Positions 15,382 through 24,423 are shown, numbered from the stretch's first letter. The stretch is 29,677 nucleotides of DNA from Proteobacteria bacterium UBA964 (GCA_002292945.1 DBCG01000005.1:1-29677), one strand, 5' to 3'. The notes: generated by a model from the sequence alone, not told the origin. A program made the numbers and translations.

Positions 15382-16638
15382 ATGCCGATCAGTGAAGGCG
15401 TGCAGTCACGCATCGTCTACAAGGCTTACAGCAGCGGGTCGATCACGGCCAACAGCGAGCCGAGCACCGCGACCGATCCCGGCACGTCCGGCGGTCAGGT
15501 GCTGCGGCGCGTGTCGTCGTCTCTGAATCTCGTCAAGGACGCCTATCAGTCCGAGGAGATCCGCACCGATCGACAGATCGCGGACTTCCGCCACGGCCTG
15601 CGGCGCGTCGAGGGTTCGATCTCGGGCGAGCTTTCTCCGAGCACCTACTTCGAGCTTCTGGTGGCCGCGCATCGCGACACGGCGGTGTCGGCGCTGTCGC
15701 TATCAAACACGCAGTTCACGAGCGTTACGAGCGACAACTCGGCGTCGACGTTCACCTTCACCGCTGGCGACCCGGTGACTTCGGGCCTGCGCGTCGGCGA
15801 TATCATCCGCTTCGGCACGCTCGCGGCGACCGCGAACAACGACCGGAACTTCGTGATCCGCTCCTTCGGCGGCACGAGCAATCGCACGGTCACGGTGTCG
15901 CCTGCGCCGACCACCGACGCGGTGGCCGATACGACCTTCACCGTCACGCGCCCGGGCAAGACCACGATTGTCCCCGCCAGCGGCTTCACCGCGCGCAAGT
16001 TCGGCATCGAGGAATATCGAGAGGATCTCGACCTCTCGCGCCTGTTCACCGAGTGCCGCGTTTCTGGCTACTCGATGAGCCTTCCGGCGACTGGCCTATC
16101 GACCGTCGACGTGTCGGTCATGGGCCGCAATGCGGTCTCGTTGTCCGCCGGCAGCGCGCCCTACTTCACCGCGCCGACCGCCGCGACGTCGACCTCGGCC
16201 TGCGCCTCGGCCAACGGCCTGATCCTGTCGCCGGATGCGGGCTCGTCGCCGCTCGGCATTGTGACCGGCATCGACATCGCGCTCGACCTCGAAGCCGAGA
16301 TGCAGGCGGTCATCAATCAGAACATCGCGCCCGAGATCTTCCTCGGCCGCGCGAACGTGACCGGCACGGTGTCGGCGTTCGTCGAGGACTTCGCGTTGTT
16401 CAACGCGTTCCTGAATGAGAGCGAGCTTCAGCTCATCGTGCGCGTGGATAGCGGCTCGGCGGCGAATGCCGAGGCGATCTGCATCTACCTGCCGCGCGTG
16501 AAGCTCGGCGGTGCGGATATGCCGCTGTCCGGCGCGAACGGCCAGACCATCTCGCTGCCGTTCCAGGCGCTCCGCTACACCGGCGCCGTTGCGGGCAGGG
16601 ACACGACCACGATCCGCATCCACGACACGGCGGCTTGA
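15382..16638 (+). CDS. Major tail tube protein
   Basis: Encodes 418 residues, the repeating subunit of the tail tube. The N-terminal segment with TDRQIADFRHGLRRVEGSIS and SPSTYFELLVAAHRD fits a family of long phage tube proteins (Phage_tube_2-type). It is interrupted by an inserted beta domain (about 110-195) containing FTFTAGDPVTSGLRVGDIIR, absent from the shortest tube proteins. The C-terminus returns to the tube core (VIDQNIAPEIFLGRANVTGT-like region at about 310-330). The ribosome binding site is a strong GGAG, matching the high expression a tube protein needs. Position before the chaperone genes supports the call. Confidence 0.9.
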   Translation: MPISEGVQSRIVYKAYSSGSITANSEPSTATDPGTSGGQVLRRVSSSLNLVKDAYQSEEIRTDRQIADFRHGLRRVEGSISGELSPSTYFELLVAAHRDTAVSALSLSNTQFTSVTSDNSASTFTFTAGDPVTSGLRVGDIIRFGTLAATANNDRNFVIRSFGGTSNRTVTVSPAPTTDAVADTTFTVTRPGKTTIVPASGFTARKFGIEEYREDLDLSRLFTECRVSGYSMSLPATGLSTVDVSVMGRNAVSLSAGSAPYFTAPTAATSTSACASANGLILSPDAGSSPLGIVTGIDIALDLEAEMQAVINQNIAPEIFLGRANVTGTVSAFVEDFALFNAFLNESELQLIVRVDSGSAANAEAICIYLPRVKLGGADMPLSGANGQTISLPFQALRYTGAVAGRDTTTIRIHDTAA

Positions 16639-16640
16639 GC

Positions 16641-17060
16641 ATGTCTCGTTTCACCGGTCTCGCCGCGTCGGTCGACAAGCCGACGCGGTGCTTCCTCTCG
16701 ATCCCGGTCGCGGGTCGTCCGCCGCTCGTCTCGCGCGACGGTGATCAGGCCTACATCGACTGCCTGTCGCTCGACAGTCGCGAAGCCGGAGCGCAGCGAC
16801 GCGCTTCGGCGATCGCGCGCCTGGAGCGTCGAGCCGCGCGCCTGACCGCCGACGACATTGAGGCCGAGCAGGTCTCGATGCTCGTGGCGCTGATCGTCGG
16901 GTGGAGGCTCTACTCGCTCGCCGGTGACCCGCTCGACGTCGCGTGCGACGAGGCGGCGAAGCGCGAACTGATGAGCGATCCGACCTTCGCCTGGATCCGT
17001 CGGCAGGTGGAGGAGCACATCGGCGACCTGGGAAACTGGCTGAGCGCGACGGCGACTTGA
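16641..17060 (+). CDS. Tail assembly chaperone, short form (gpG-like)
   Basis: Encodes 139 residues, close to lambda gpG in size (140). It is a mostly helical protein with no enzymatic motif, placed between tube and tape-measure genes. In siphophages this protein coats the tape measure and guides tube assembly. Residues 1-30 form a short beta-like part, followed by helices (QRRASAIARLERRAARL and EQVSMLVALIVGWRLYSLAGDPLDVACDEAA). Near the end it carries a -1 slippery heptamer. A TTG at 16635 is in frame; the ATG at 16641 was chosen because it follows the stop of the tube gene. Confidence 0.85.
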   Translation: MSRFTGLAASVDKPTRCFLSIPVAGRPPLVSRDGDQAYIDCLSLDSREAGAQRRASAIARLERRAARLTADDIEAEQVSMLVALIVGWRLYSLAGDPLDVACDEAAKRELMSDPTFAWIRRQVEEHIGDLGNWLSATAT

Positions 17061-17398
17061 TCGCTTTCGCGCGTCACCGTTTCGACCTCGACCTGCCGCG
17101 CAAGGGCGGTCGCAAGCGCGACCATCTGGAGAGCGTGGCGCGTCAGATGGGCCGCCGTCCGGCTGGTCTCGATGGTCCGCCGATGCCAGCATGGGGTGAG
17201 CACATCTGGTCGGCGTGGCTGGATCTGCACCAAGGTCGCCGCGTCGGCTTCAACGGCGCAGAGCCGCTGTCCTGGGCTGATCTCCACGCATGGTCGAGGC
17301 TGACCGGCGCGGAGATGCGGCCTGACGAGGTGGCGCTTCTGATGCGGATAGATCGCGAGTTCTTCGCCGTGCGCGGCGAGATCGAGGGGAAGAAATGA
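16641..17398 (+). CDS. Tail assembly chaperone, frameshifted long form (gpGT-like)
   Basis: A -1 shift on G_GGA_AAC at 17030-17036 would join the first 132 codons to the next frame. It would give a 252-residue protein (lambda gpGT is 279). The -1 frame is open well before and after the site. The downstream part has the usual compact helical T-domain look, with SWADLHAWSRLTGAEMRPDEVALLMRIDREFF. No ATG in the second frame precedes a full T domain; only a TTG at 17057, overlapping the G stop, could start it independently. Frameshifting is therefore the better reading, by analogy with the well-studied lambda G/GT system. Expression is inferred, not shown. Confidence 0.8.
17030..17036 (+). promoter_or_regulatory. 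Programmed -1 ribosomal frameshift site G_GGA_AAC
   Basis: In the reading frame of the G-like gene the codons are CTG GGA AAC. The bases read G GGA AAC and fit the canonical X XXY YYZ pattern. The shift moves GGA/AAC pairing to GGG/AAA. The lambda G/GT site is G_GGA_AAG. The site lies 24 bases before the zero-frame stop. I did not find a clear downstream pseudoknot by eye. Confidence 0.8.
17057..17398 (+). CDS. T-domain of tail chaperone, independent-start alternative
   Basis: This marks the second frame alone. It would begin at TTG 17057 overlapping the stop of the G-like gene (TTGA). It would give 113 residues. There is no convincing ribosome binding site in front of the TTG, so translation by frameshift is more likely. 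The stop overlaps the ATG of the tape measure gene as ATGA. The C-terminal half is rich in Trp and acidic residues, as usual for this domain in GC-rich phages. Confidence 0.5.
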   Translation: MIAFARHRFDLDLPRKGGRKRDHLESVARQMGRRPAGLDGPPMPAWGEHIWSAWLDLHQGRRVGFNGAEPLSWADLHAWSRLTGAEMRPDEVALLMRIDREFFAVRGEIEGKK

Positions 17399-19173
17399 TC
17401 AACGCGCCGAAAGAATCGGTCCTCCGCGCTGGCCTCGACGCGAGCGAATACACGCGCGGCGCGCAGGAGATCGACAGGGCTAACACCGAGATCTCCGCGA
17501 GCAGCGGCCTGGTCGAGCAGTCTCAGGAGAAGATGACCCGCTCGCTGGTCTCGTCTTCGTCCAGCATGGATCGCCTCCAGGCATCGCTCGACAAGGGCTT
17601 CGCCTCGCAGCTGCGCTATGAGCAGATCGTGGACCGCGTCAACTCCGCGATGGAACGCGGGCGCATCTCGCAGGAGCGTGGCGCGCAGATCATCAGCCTC
17701 GCGCAGCAGCGCTACATGTCGGCCGCGACGGCGACTGCGGCGATGGGGGCGGCGACTGCGGCGGCGGCGACATCTGGCCGGAACTTCGGCGCGGTCGCTC
17801 AACAGGCGGGCTATCAGATAGGAGACTTCGCGTCACAGGTCGCCTCCGGCGGCTCAGCGGTGACAGCTTTTGTCCAGCAGGGCTCGCAGATGCTCGGCAT
17901 GTTCGGCATGTTCGGCGCGGTCGCTGGCGCGGCTCTGGCTATCGGTGGCGTGGCGTATCAGATGTGGGCGGCGCGGGATGCGGCGAAGGAAACCAAATCC
18001 GAGATCGAATCGCTCACCGATGCAATCAAGAAGTTCAACGACGAGGCCGCCGAGCGATCTCTTGGGGATCCTGGCGAGCGCGCACGGCGGCGGCTCGCGG
18101 ACCTAGAAGGTCAACTCCGAGAAGCTCAGGCCATCCGCGACGCTCTCATGCAGCAGGGGATTGGTGGCAGAGGCGACGAGTTCGGCGCGGCTGCGATGGT
18201 CGGCGCGACGCAGCCGGCCATCCTTGAAGCACAGATCAAGGCGCTCCGAGAGCAGATCCCGATATACGATCAACTGCGAAAGGCAGCAGCAGATCGGACA
18301 CAGGAAGAGCGCGAGCAGGGATGGCAGCTTGACGGCATCCTTGAGAAGCAGCGCGAGCGTCGGCGCATAGAGGAAGAGGCCATCCGCGCGCGCGAGGAAG
18401 CGTCGAAACGCCTTCTGGCCGACGTCACCTCACTCGAAAACACCCTCGACCCGCTGACCGCCGCAACGCGGCGCTGGGCCGACCAACAGGCGCTTTTGGC
18501 CCAGGCTCTCGACGCCGCCATCATCAGCCAGGAACGCTACAACGAACTGGTCGCGATGTCGGACGAGGCGTTCCGCAAGGCCACCGAGAAGCAGACCGAA
18601 TACCTGACCGGCATCGAGAAGCAGTCGCGCGAGAACGAGAACCTCGCACGCGATCTTGGCTTGTCGTTCCAGTCCGCTTTCGAGGACGCGATCCTGCGCG
18701 GCGAGAAGCTGCGCGGTGTGCTGGCCGGTATCGCGCAGGACATCGCGCGCATCATCCTGCGCCAGACGGTCACCACGCCGCTCGCCGGTCTCGTCATGGG
18801 CGGGCTCTCTAGCGCCTTCGGCGGGCTGTTCGGCGGATCCAGCCTCGGCGACATTCGCGGGCCGGGCGGATCGACCAGCATTCCGTTCGGCGGGCCTCGT
18901 GCTCTCGGCGGGCCGGTCGAGGCGGGCAGCGCCTACCTCGTCGGCGAGCAGGGGCCGGAACTGTTCATGCCCGGTCAGTCGGGCCGCATCATCCCGAACG
19001 GACAGACCGGCGGCACCGTGGTCAACCAGACGATCCAGATCAGCGTCGGCGTCGCCCAGACCGTCCGCGCCGAGATCGCCGCGCTTATGCCGGCGATTAA
19101 GCGCCAGACCGTCGATGCGGTGGCAGATGCGCGGATGCGCGGCGGATCGTTCGCGGCGGCGATGGGAACCTGA
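17395..19173 (+). CDS. Tape measure protein
   Basis: Encodes 592 residues. It sets tail length and later exits into the cell envelope. Hallmarks are: a long helical, Ala/Gln-rich N-terminus (1-130), the family segment QQAGYQIGDFASQVASGG (136-153), a hydrophobic segment (about 166-192), a long charged coiled coil (about 200-430), and a C-terminal Gly-rich part with EAGSAYLVGEQGPELFMPG (about 508-530). It is short for a tape measure, so the tail should be short as siphophages go (roughly 0.15 nm per residue is the known rule). It overlaps the T-domain stop. Confidence 0.93.
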   Translation: MINAPKESVLRAGLDASEYTRGAQEIDRANTEISASSGLVEQSQEKMTRSLVSSSSSMDRLQASLDKGFASQLRYEQIVDRVNSAMERGRISQERGAQIISLAQQRYMSAATATAAMGAATAAAATSGRNFGAVAQQAGYQIGDFASQVASGGSAVTAFVQQGSQMLGMFGMFGAVAGAALAIGGVAYQMWAARDAAKETKSEIESLTDAIKKFNDEAAERSLGDPGERARRRLADLEGQLREAQAIRDALMQQGIGGRGDEFGAAAMVGATQPAILEAQIKALREQIPIYDQLRKAAADRTQEEREQGWQLDGILEKQRERRRIEEEAIRAREEASKRLLADVTSLENTLDPLTAATRRWADQQALLAQALDAAIISQERYNELVAMSDEAFRKATEKQTEYLTGIEKQSRENENLARDLGLSFQSAFEDAILRGEKLRGVLAGIAQDIARIILRQTVTTPLAGLVMGGLSSAFGGLFGGSSLGDIRGPGGSTSIPFGGPRALGGPVEAGSAYLVGEQGPELFMPGQSGRIIPNGQTGGTVVNQTIQISVGVAQTVRAEIAALMPAIKRQTVDAVADARMRGGSFAAAMGT

Positions 19174-19174
19174 T

Positions 19175-19777
19175 ATGACGATCACCTATCCGATCACCCT
19201 CCCGACATCCGGCGGCTATGCGCGCGTCGAGTTCCGCATGGGCAACGTGGTCGGCGTCTCGACGTCGCCGTTCACCCTCCAACAGCAGCTGGTCCGACAC
19301 CAGGGCGCGCGGTGGGAGGCGGACGTCACCGTCGCCGAGATGGAGCGTCCCGCCGCCGAGGAATGGATCGCCGCGCTAGCCTCGCTGCGCGGGGCTTGGG
19401 GCACGTTCCGCCTGGCAGATCCCGGTGGCGCGACGCCGCGTGGCACATGGGCCGGAACGCCTCTGGTCAAGGGCGCGGGTCAGACCGGCGAGACGCTGCT
19501 GGTCGATGGCTTCTCGGCGGGCGCGACGGTCAAGGCGGGCGACTATTTCCAGATCGGCGACCGGCTCTACAAGGTGCTGGTGGACGCCACCGAGAGCAGC
19601 GGCGAGATCACGCTCGATATCTGGCCGCGTCTGCGCGAGAGCCCGGCGGACAACGCCGTCGTGACGACGAGCGCCGCCAAGGGCTTGTTCCGCCTCGCGT
19701 CGAACACGCAGGGCTGGGCGCTACAGGGCTCGGGGCTGCGCTACACGCTCGCCTTCGGCGCGGTCGAGGCGATCTGA
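19175..19777 (+). CDS. Distal tail / minor tail protein
   Basis: Encodes 200 residues. Just after the tape measure, siphophages usually encode the distal tail (Dit-like) protein that forms the tail-tip ring. The N-terminal half, with FRMGNVVGVSTSPFTLQQQ and GARWEADVTVAEMERPAAEEW, matches a common group of minor tail proteins in this position. The second half has a beta-rich GTFRLADPGG and a later GDRLYKVLVDAT. Start chosen at the ATG one base past the tape measure stop; the much longer in-frame opening is an overlap of the tape measure gene. The exact family (Dit or gpM-like) is not certain. Confidence 0.78.
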   Translation: MTITYPITLPTSGGYARVEFRMGNVVGVSTSPFTLQQQLVRHQGARWEADVTVAEMERPAAEEWIAALASLRGAWGTFRLADPGGATPRGTWAGTPLVKGAGQTGETLLVDGFSAGATVKAGDYFQIGDRLYKVLVDATESSGEITLDIWPRLRESPADNAVVTTSAAKGLFRLASNTQGWALQGSGLRYTLAFGAVEAI

Positions 19778-20331
19778 TGGCGCGCGACCTAACCGCCAGC
19801 GTCATCACGCAGCTACAGGCCGCGTCTGTCGAGGTCGGCATCCTGTTCGAGGGCGAGTTTGCCTCGGGCTGGGTGCGCTTGTGGTCCGGCATCGGCAACC
19901 TGTCCTGGGACAGCAAGACATGGTCCGGTGTCGGCACGCTCCTCGGCATCTCGGCCATCGATGAGACGAACGAGATCCGTGCCTCGGGCCTGACGGTGAC
20001 GCTGTCCGGCGTACCATCCGACCTGCTCGCCGCCGCGCTTGGTGACGCGCGCTCGGGCAAGACCGGCCGCGTCTATCTCGCGTTCTTCTCCGGCGGCTCG
20101 GTGGTCGCAGACCCGGTGCTACAGTTCGAGGGCCGCCTTGACGTTCCGGCCATCGAGGACGGCGAAGACACCGCCACCATCGCCATCAGCTACGAGAGCG
20201 AACTGATCGACCTGGAGCGCGCCCGCGAACGCCGCTACACGCCCGAGGATCAGGCAATCGATTACCCCGGCGACCTCGGTTTCGCGTATGTTGCGGCATT
20301 GCAGGACGCGCAAATCACATGGGGTCGCTGA
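19777..20331 (+). CDS. Minor tail protein, hub-like
   Basis: Encodes 184 residues. It fits the lambda gpL position and the hub position (gene 13) of gene transfer agents, before the peptidase gene. Segments ASVEVGILFEGEFASGWVRLW and LSWDSKTWSGVGTLLGISAI are characteristic of a widespread set of minor tail proteins in GC-rich phages. The last part (ISYESELIDLERARERRYTPEDQ) is a typical end for the group. No Cys-rich iron-sulphur motif like that of lambda gpL is present. Start and stop codons overlap the neighbours, so it is translated as part of the tip operon. Confidence 0.78.
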   Translation: MARDLTASVITQLQAASVEVGILFEGEFASGWVRLWSGIGNLSWDSKTWSGVGTLLGISAIDETNEIRASGLTVTLSGVPSDLLAAALGDARSGKTGRVYLAFFSGGSVVADPVLQFEGRLDVPAIEDGEDTATIAISYESELIDLERARERRYTPEDQAIDYPGDLGFAYVAALQDAQITWGR

Positions 20332-20750
20332 TGATCGCACGCCGCGAAGATTGGCCGTCGAGGCTCGCCGCCGCGCTCGAGGATGCGCGCGACAAGCCGT
20401 TCGAGTGGGGCGTGCATGATTGCGGCCTATTCGCGGGCGACTGCGTCCGCGCGATGACCGACACCGACCCCGTCGCGCTCTATCGCGGCCAGTATACCGA
20501 CGAGGAAGGCGCGCGCGCCGCGATGCTCGCGCTGTCCGGCGGCGGGCTGCGTGCGGTGTGGAGCAAGGCTCTCGGTCCGGCGATGAACAACGTCCTCATG
20601 GCGAAGCGCGGCGACGTCGTGCTGGTCACGACCGACTATGGCGAGACCGAGGCCACCGGGATCGTCGCAGGATCGCGCGTGGCGTGCCTGTCGCAGTCGG
20701 GGCTACTGATGATGCCCTCGCGCTGCATCGTCGCTGCCTGGGGCGTCTGA
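20331..20750 (+). CDS. NlpC/P60-like tail peptidase (DUF6950-type)
   Basis: Encodes 139 residues. Position, size and the motif WGVHDCGLFAGDCVRAM (about 25-41) match small DUF6950/NlpC-P60-like proteins that occur before tail tip genes. The Cys in HDCGLF is the expected nucleophile. A later region KRGDVVLVTTD fits the second conserved strand. Such proteins are thought to cut peptidoglycan crosslinks during DNA entry, as lambda gpK does. A distinct catalytic His is not obvious: there is no second conserved His after the strand, so activity is uncertain. The stop overlaps the next start as TGATG. Confidence 0.78.
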   Translation: MIARREDWPSRLAAALEDARDKPFEWGVHDCGLFAGDCVRAMTDTDPVALYRGQYTDEEGARAAMLALSGGGLRAVWSKALGPAMNNVLMAKRGDVVLVTTDYGETEATGIVAGSRVACLSQSGLLMMPSRCIVAAWGV

Positions 20751-23545
20751 TGCCGTTTGTCGGGGCCGCTGTCGCCGCCGCCATTGGCCTGACAGGAACG
20801 GTCGCGACGGTTGTGGCGTTTGCCATCAACATCGTCGTCTCAATCACCATTTCCGCTCTTGCCGGATCGATCTTCCGCCCGAAGCTTCCGAAACTCTCCG
20901 ACCCCTTTGCCGGCGCGCAGCGCACGCAGACCGTGCGGGAGCCGATCACGCCGTGGCGCGTGGTCTATGGTCAGGTGCGGACCGGCGGTGCGATCACGTT
21001 CCTTCACACCACCGACAGCAATTCCAAGCTGCACCTCATCATCACGCTCGCCGGTCACGAGGTCGAGGAGATCGGCGACATCTACTTCGATGACGAGATC
21101 GTTCCGCTCGACGGTGCGGGCAACGCGACCGGCAAGTATGCCGGCTACGTCCGCGTTCAGAAGAAGCTCGGCACCGATGGGCAAACGGCCTTTGCGGATT
21201 TGATCACCGAGGCCTCCGACAAGTGGACCGCTGACCACCGCCAGCGTGGCCGCGCGTGCATCTATGTGCGCTTGACGCACAACTCCGATCTCTTCGCGTC
21301 CGGCATCCCGAACATCACGGCGGTGGTCAAAGGCAAGAAGGTCTACGACCCTCGGACCAGCACGACCGCATGGAGCGCGAATGCGGCGCTCTGCCTGGCC
21401 GATTATCTCACCGACCCGATACGCGGCCTGGGCGTGGACTACGCCACGCGCATCGATGAGGCAGACCTGATCGCCGCCGCGAATATCTGCGACGAGAACG
21501 TCACGCTGGCGGCGGGCGGCACCGAAGACCGCTACACGATGAACGGTACGTTCGACACATCTCAGAGGCCGAGAGACATCATCGCGTCGATGACAGGCGC
21601 AATGGCGGGCCGCGCGTCGCTGGTCGGAGGGACGTGGTCGATCTTCGCGGGCGCATACACCGCGCCAACCATCACGCTGACCGAAGCCGATCTGCGCGGG
21701 CCGATCCGCGTTTCGTCGCGCTTGAGCCGCCGGGATCTGGCGAACGGGGTCAAGGGCACCTTCGTCTCGCCCGACAACAAGTGGCAAGCCTCGGACTTCC
21801 CACCGGTCTCGAGTTCGACCGCTGTCACCGACGACGGCGGCGAGCGGCTCTGGCGCGATATCGATCTGCCGTTCACGACTAGCGCCGCCACCGCGCAGCG
21901 CCTCGCGCGCATCGAGCTGCGCCGCGCGCGGCAGCAGATCAGTGTGCAGCTGGCGGCGAAGTTGACGGCGTATCGACTGGTGCCGGGCGATGTCGTCGGG
22001 TTGACAAACACGCGTATGGGGTGGACATCGAAGCCATTCGAGTTGACAAATCTGCGCTTCGTGGTTGACAGCGACGGCAGCCTCGGCGTCGATCTCGATC
22101 TGCGCGAGACCGCATCGACCGTCTACGATTGGACGGCGGGCACCGACGAGGAAGAAGTCGATCCCGCGCCGGACACCGATCTGCCGAACCCGTTTTCTGT
22201 CAGCGCGCCGACGTCGCTGGTCCTGGCGAGCGGCGACGCCGAGATCCTCCAGCTGGCCGAGGGCTCGGTCATCTCGCGCATCAAGGCGACGTGGACCGCG
22301 CCAAGCGACGCCAGGGTCGCAAACTACGAGCTAGCCTGGAAGAAGAGCGCCGAGACCGACTGGGACAGCGTTCTTTCGTCGGCATCGGTCTCGGTCGGCT
22401 ACGTCGCGCCGGTCGAGGACGGCACGGCCTACGATGTGCGCGTGCGCTCGATCTCTGGCCTCGGCGTGGTGTCGGGGTGGGTGGCAGTGACGGGCCATGT
22501 TGTTGAGGGCAAGAGCGCGCCACCGCCGCGCCCTGACACGTTTCAGGTCGCGCGCGTCGCGGACGGAACGCGGCGCTTCACCTGGAGCCTCGCGAGCGTT
22601 CCGGCTGATGTTCGCAGCGGCGGCGGCTACCGCATCCGCTACAAGACCAGCAGCACGACCGACTGGTCGAGCATGACTGCGCTCCATGAAGGGCTGCTCA
22701 TCTCGTCGCCCTACGAGACGGCGGATCTCGCGAGCGGGACATACTGGTTCGCGGTCAAGACGGTGGACAGCAGCGGGAACGAAAGCACCGACGCGCGCTT
22801 CATCGCGTCTGCGGTGCTCGGCGATCCGCCGCTGCGTGATGTGCTGCTCCAGCGGATCGAGCAGTCGCTTGTGTGGCCGGGGACGAAGACGTCGTGCTTC
22901 CTCGACCGAGATAACGCACTCCACGCGACCAGCAGCCAGAACTGGTCGAACCTCCCGAGCGCTTGGTCGAGCCTTGCCGCGACCTGGGACAACATCCTCA
23001 ACAACAACAGCCCGATCCGTTACGAGACGCCGGTCCTCGATCTCGGGGCCGATGTGAACTTCACGCCGCTGGTGACGGCGGTGGCGAATGGCACCGTCAC
23101 CCTGGAAATGAAAACGGGCACTCAAGCCGATGGCACCGTCACCGGGTCCTGGGTGGCGCTGGCGCTGGTCGAGGGCAAGCGGTATGTGCAGATCCGCGCC
23201 TCGGTGTCTGACACGACGCCGGTCCTGTCTGGCCTGACGACCATCATCTCGTCGTCGTCGTATACGGACACCTACGAGGACGTGAACACGGCGACCGAGA
23301 CGGCGTCGTGGTTCTCCTCGGTGGCGGCGGGGCACTTCAAGATCGGGGCGCGCGGCCAGCTGGCGGCGATCAGCACCGCGCGTATCCTCGCGCTCCAGAA
23401 CGTCGGCGCGGGCTGGTCGTGGGAGTTGATAAGCAAAACGCAGATCGTCAACTCTGAGCCAGCGGCCGAGTTCAAAGTATACAATTCCTCTGGTACACTC
23501 GCCAATGCTACAATCGATGTAGAGCTGAGAGGACCACAGGCATGA
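20750..23545 (+). CDS. Tail tip protein (lambda J-like)
   Basis: Encodes 931 residues, the central tip protein that contacts the host receptor. It has an unusual hydrophobic N-terminus of about 42 residues (two short segments) resembling the gpI-type hydrophobic tail. Then follow the J-family body (TPWRVVYGQVRTGGAITFLHTT at about 65-86; YLTDPIRGLGVDYATRIDE at about 218-236), two fibronectin III-like domains (about 479-588 and 588-690), and a beta-rich C-terminus. The last 40 codons have lower GC. No separate gpI gene is seen between the peptidase and J, so the N-terminus may fill that role. Confidence 0.92.
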   Translation: MPFVGAAVAAAIGLTGTVATVVAFAINIVVSITISALAGSIFRPKLPKLSDPFAGAQRTQTVREPITPWRVVYGQVRTGGAITFLHTTDSNSKLHLIITLAGHEVEEIGDIYFDDEIVPLDGAGNATGKYAGYVRVQKKLGTDGQTAFADLITEASDKWTADHRQRGRACIYVRLTHNSDLFASGIPNITAVVKGKKVYDPRTSTTAWSANAALCLADYLTDPIRGLGVDYATRIDEADLIAAANICDENVTLAAGGTEDRYTMNGTFDTSQRPRDIIASMTGAMAGRASLVGGTWSIFAGAYTAPTITLTEADLRGPIRVSSRLSRRDLANGVKGTFVSPDNKWQASDFPPVSSSTAVTDDGGERLWRDIDLPFTTSAATAQRLARIELRRARQQISVQLAAKLTAYRLVPGDVVGLTNTRMGWTSKPFELTNLRFVVDSDGSLGVDLDLRETASTVYDWTAGTDEEEVDPAPDTDLPNPFSVSAPTSLVLASGDAEILQLAEGSVISRIKATWTAPSDARVANYELAWKKSAETDWDSVLSSASVSVGYVAPVEDGTAYDVRVRSISGLGVVSGWVAVTGHVVEGKSAPPPRPDTFQVARVADGTRRFTWSLASVPADVRSGGGYRIRYKTSSTTDWSSMTALHEGLLISSPYETADLASGTYWFAVKTVDSSGNESTDARFIASAVLGDPPLRDVLLQRIEQSLVWPGTKTSCFLDRDNALHATSSQNWSNLPSAWSSLAATWDNILNNNSPIRYETPVLDLGADVNFTPLVTAVANGTVTLEMKTGTQADGTVTGSWVALALVEGKRYVQIRASVSDTTPVLSGLTTIISSSSYTDTYEDVNTATETASWFSSVAAGHFKIGARGQLAAISTARILALQNVGAGWSWELISKTQIVNSEPAAEFKVYNSSGTLANATIDVELRGPQA
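23471..23499 (+). promoter_or_regulatory. Weak sigma70-like promoter candidate before tail fibre
   Basis: TTCAAA (23471-23476), a 17-bp spacer, and TACACT (23494-23499) are each 4/6 matches to the consensus hexamers, 43 bp before the tail fibre start. The region is AT-rich compared with its surroundings, but it is also the end of the J gene. This is a weak candidate. Confidence 0.2.
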
Positions 23546-24423
23546 CGCTCCCGACGAACGCCTCAAAAGCGAACCTCGACAGCGCGACGGACGATCCGAA
23601 GCTCGCGCGTCCTGACCTCGCGGACCTGGTGGACAAGTTCAACGACTTGCTCACTCACCTCAACCTCTCAACCATCACCAGCGGGCCAGCGTCGATACCG
23701 CTCTCGGTGGCGAACGGCGGCACGGGCGCAGCGACAGCCGCAGCAGCGAGGACGAACCTCGGCGTCGAGGACGCCACCGAAAGCGCCGCAGGGCGCATCG
23801 AGATCGCGACGCAGACCGAAGCAAACAACGGCACCGATGACACGCGCGCGCTGACGCCGCTCAAGCTGGCGAACATCAGTCCGGCGTCGGTGACCTACTC
23901 GACCAGCGACCAGATCCTCATCCTTGACGCGAGCGACAGCAACAAGCTGAAGCGCGCAACGGTGACGACGGGCAAGGTTCTTCAAGTCGTCAACACGACG
24001 TCATCGGCAGTCGCCACGAACACGACGGCGATGCCATATGACGACACCATCCCGCAAAACACCGAGGGCGCGGAACTGATGACGGCCACGATCACGCCGT
24101 CGAACTCGAGCAACAAGCTTCGCATCGACGTCACCGTGTTCTGCGCCTCGTCCTTCGGGGACATGGTGGTCGCGCTGTTCCAGGACAGCACCGCGAATGC
24201 GCTGGCGGCGGGTGGGCATGACATCATCAACCGCGCCAACGCGATGATCGAAATCTCGTTCTCGCACTACATGACCGCCGGCACGACCAGCGCCACGACG
24301 TTCAAGGTGCGCGGCGGGCAAAGCAATGGGGGATCGACCTTCACCTTCAACGGCGACAACGGCGCGCGGCTGTTCGGCGGCGTCTGCGCATCCTCGATCA
24401 CCGTCACCGAGATCGCAGCATGA
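23542..24423 (+). CDS. Tail fibre protein
   Basis: Encodes 293 residues. The N-terminal part has the collar motif VANGGTGAATAAAARTNLGV (about 56-75) common in phage tail fibres. It is followed by a linker and a C-terminal domain (about 170-293) with FQDSTANALAAGG, SFSHYMTAGTTSATTFKVR and FTFNGDNGARLFGG. That domain is a recurrent fibre tip found in many phages, probably the receptor-binding part. The fibre is short, so it could be a side fibre attached to the tip. The ATG overlaps the J stop as ATGA. A partner tail fibre assembly chaperone is not seen. Confidence 0.9.
   Translation: MTLPTNASKANLDSATDDPKLARPDLADLVDKFNDLLTHLNLSTITSGPASIPLSVANGGTGAATAAAARTNLGVEDATESAAGRIEIATQTEANNGTDDTRALTPLKLANISPASVTYSTSDQILILDASDSNKLKRATVTTGKVLQVVNTTSSAVATNTTAMPYDDTIPQNTEGAELMTATITPSNSSNKLRIDVTVFCASSFGDMVVALFQDSTANALAAGGHDIINRANAMIEISFSHYMTAGTTSATTFKVRGGQSNGGSTFTFNGDNGARLFGGVCASSITVTEIAA

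Noticed and set aside
22331..23566. 411-residue minus-strand open frame opposite the J gene
   Set aside because: Antisense shadow with no motif, opposite a clearly recognised gene.
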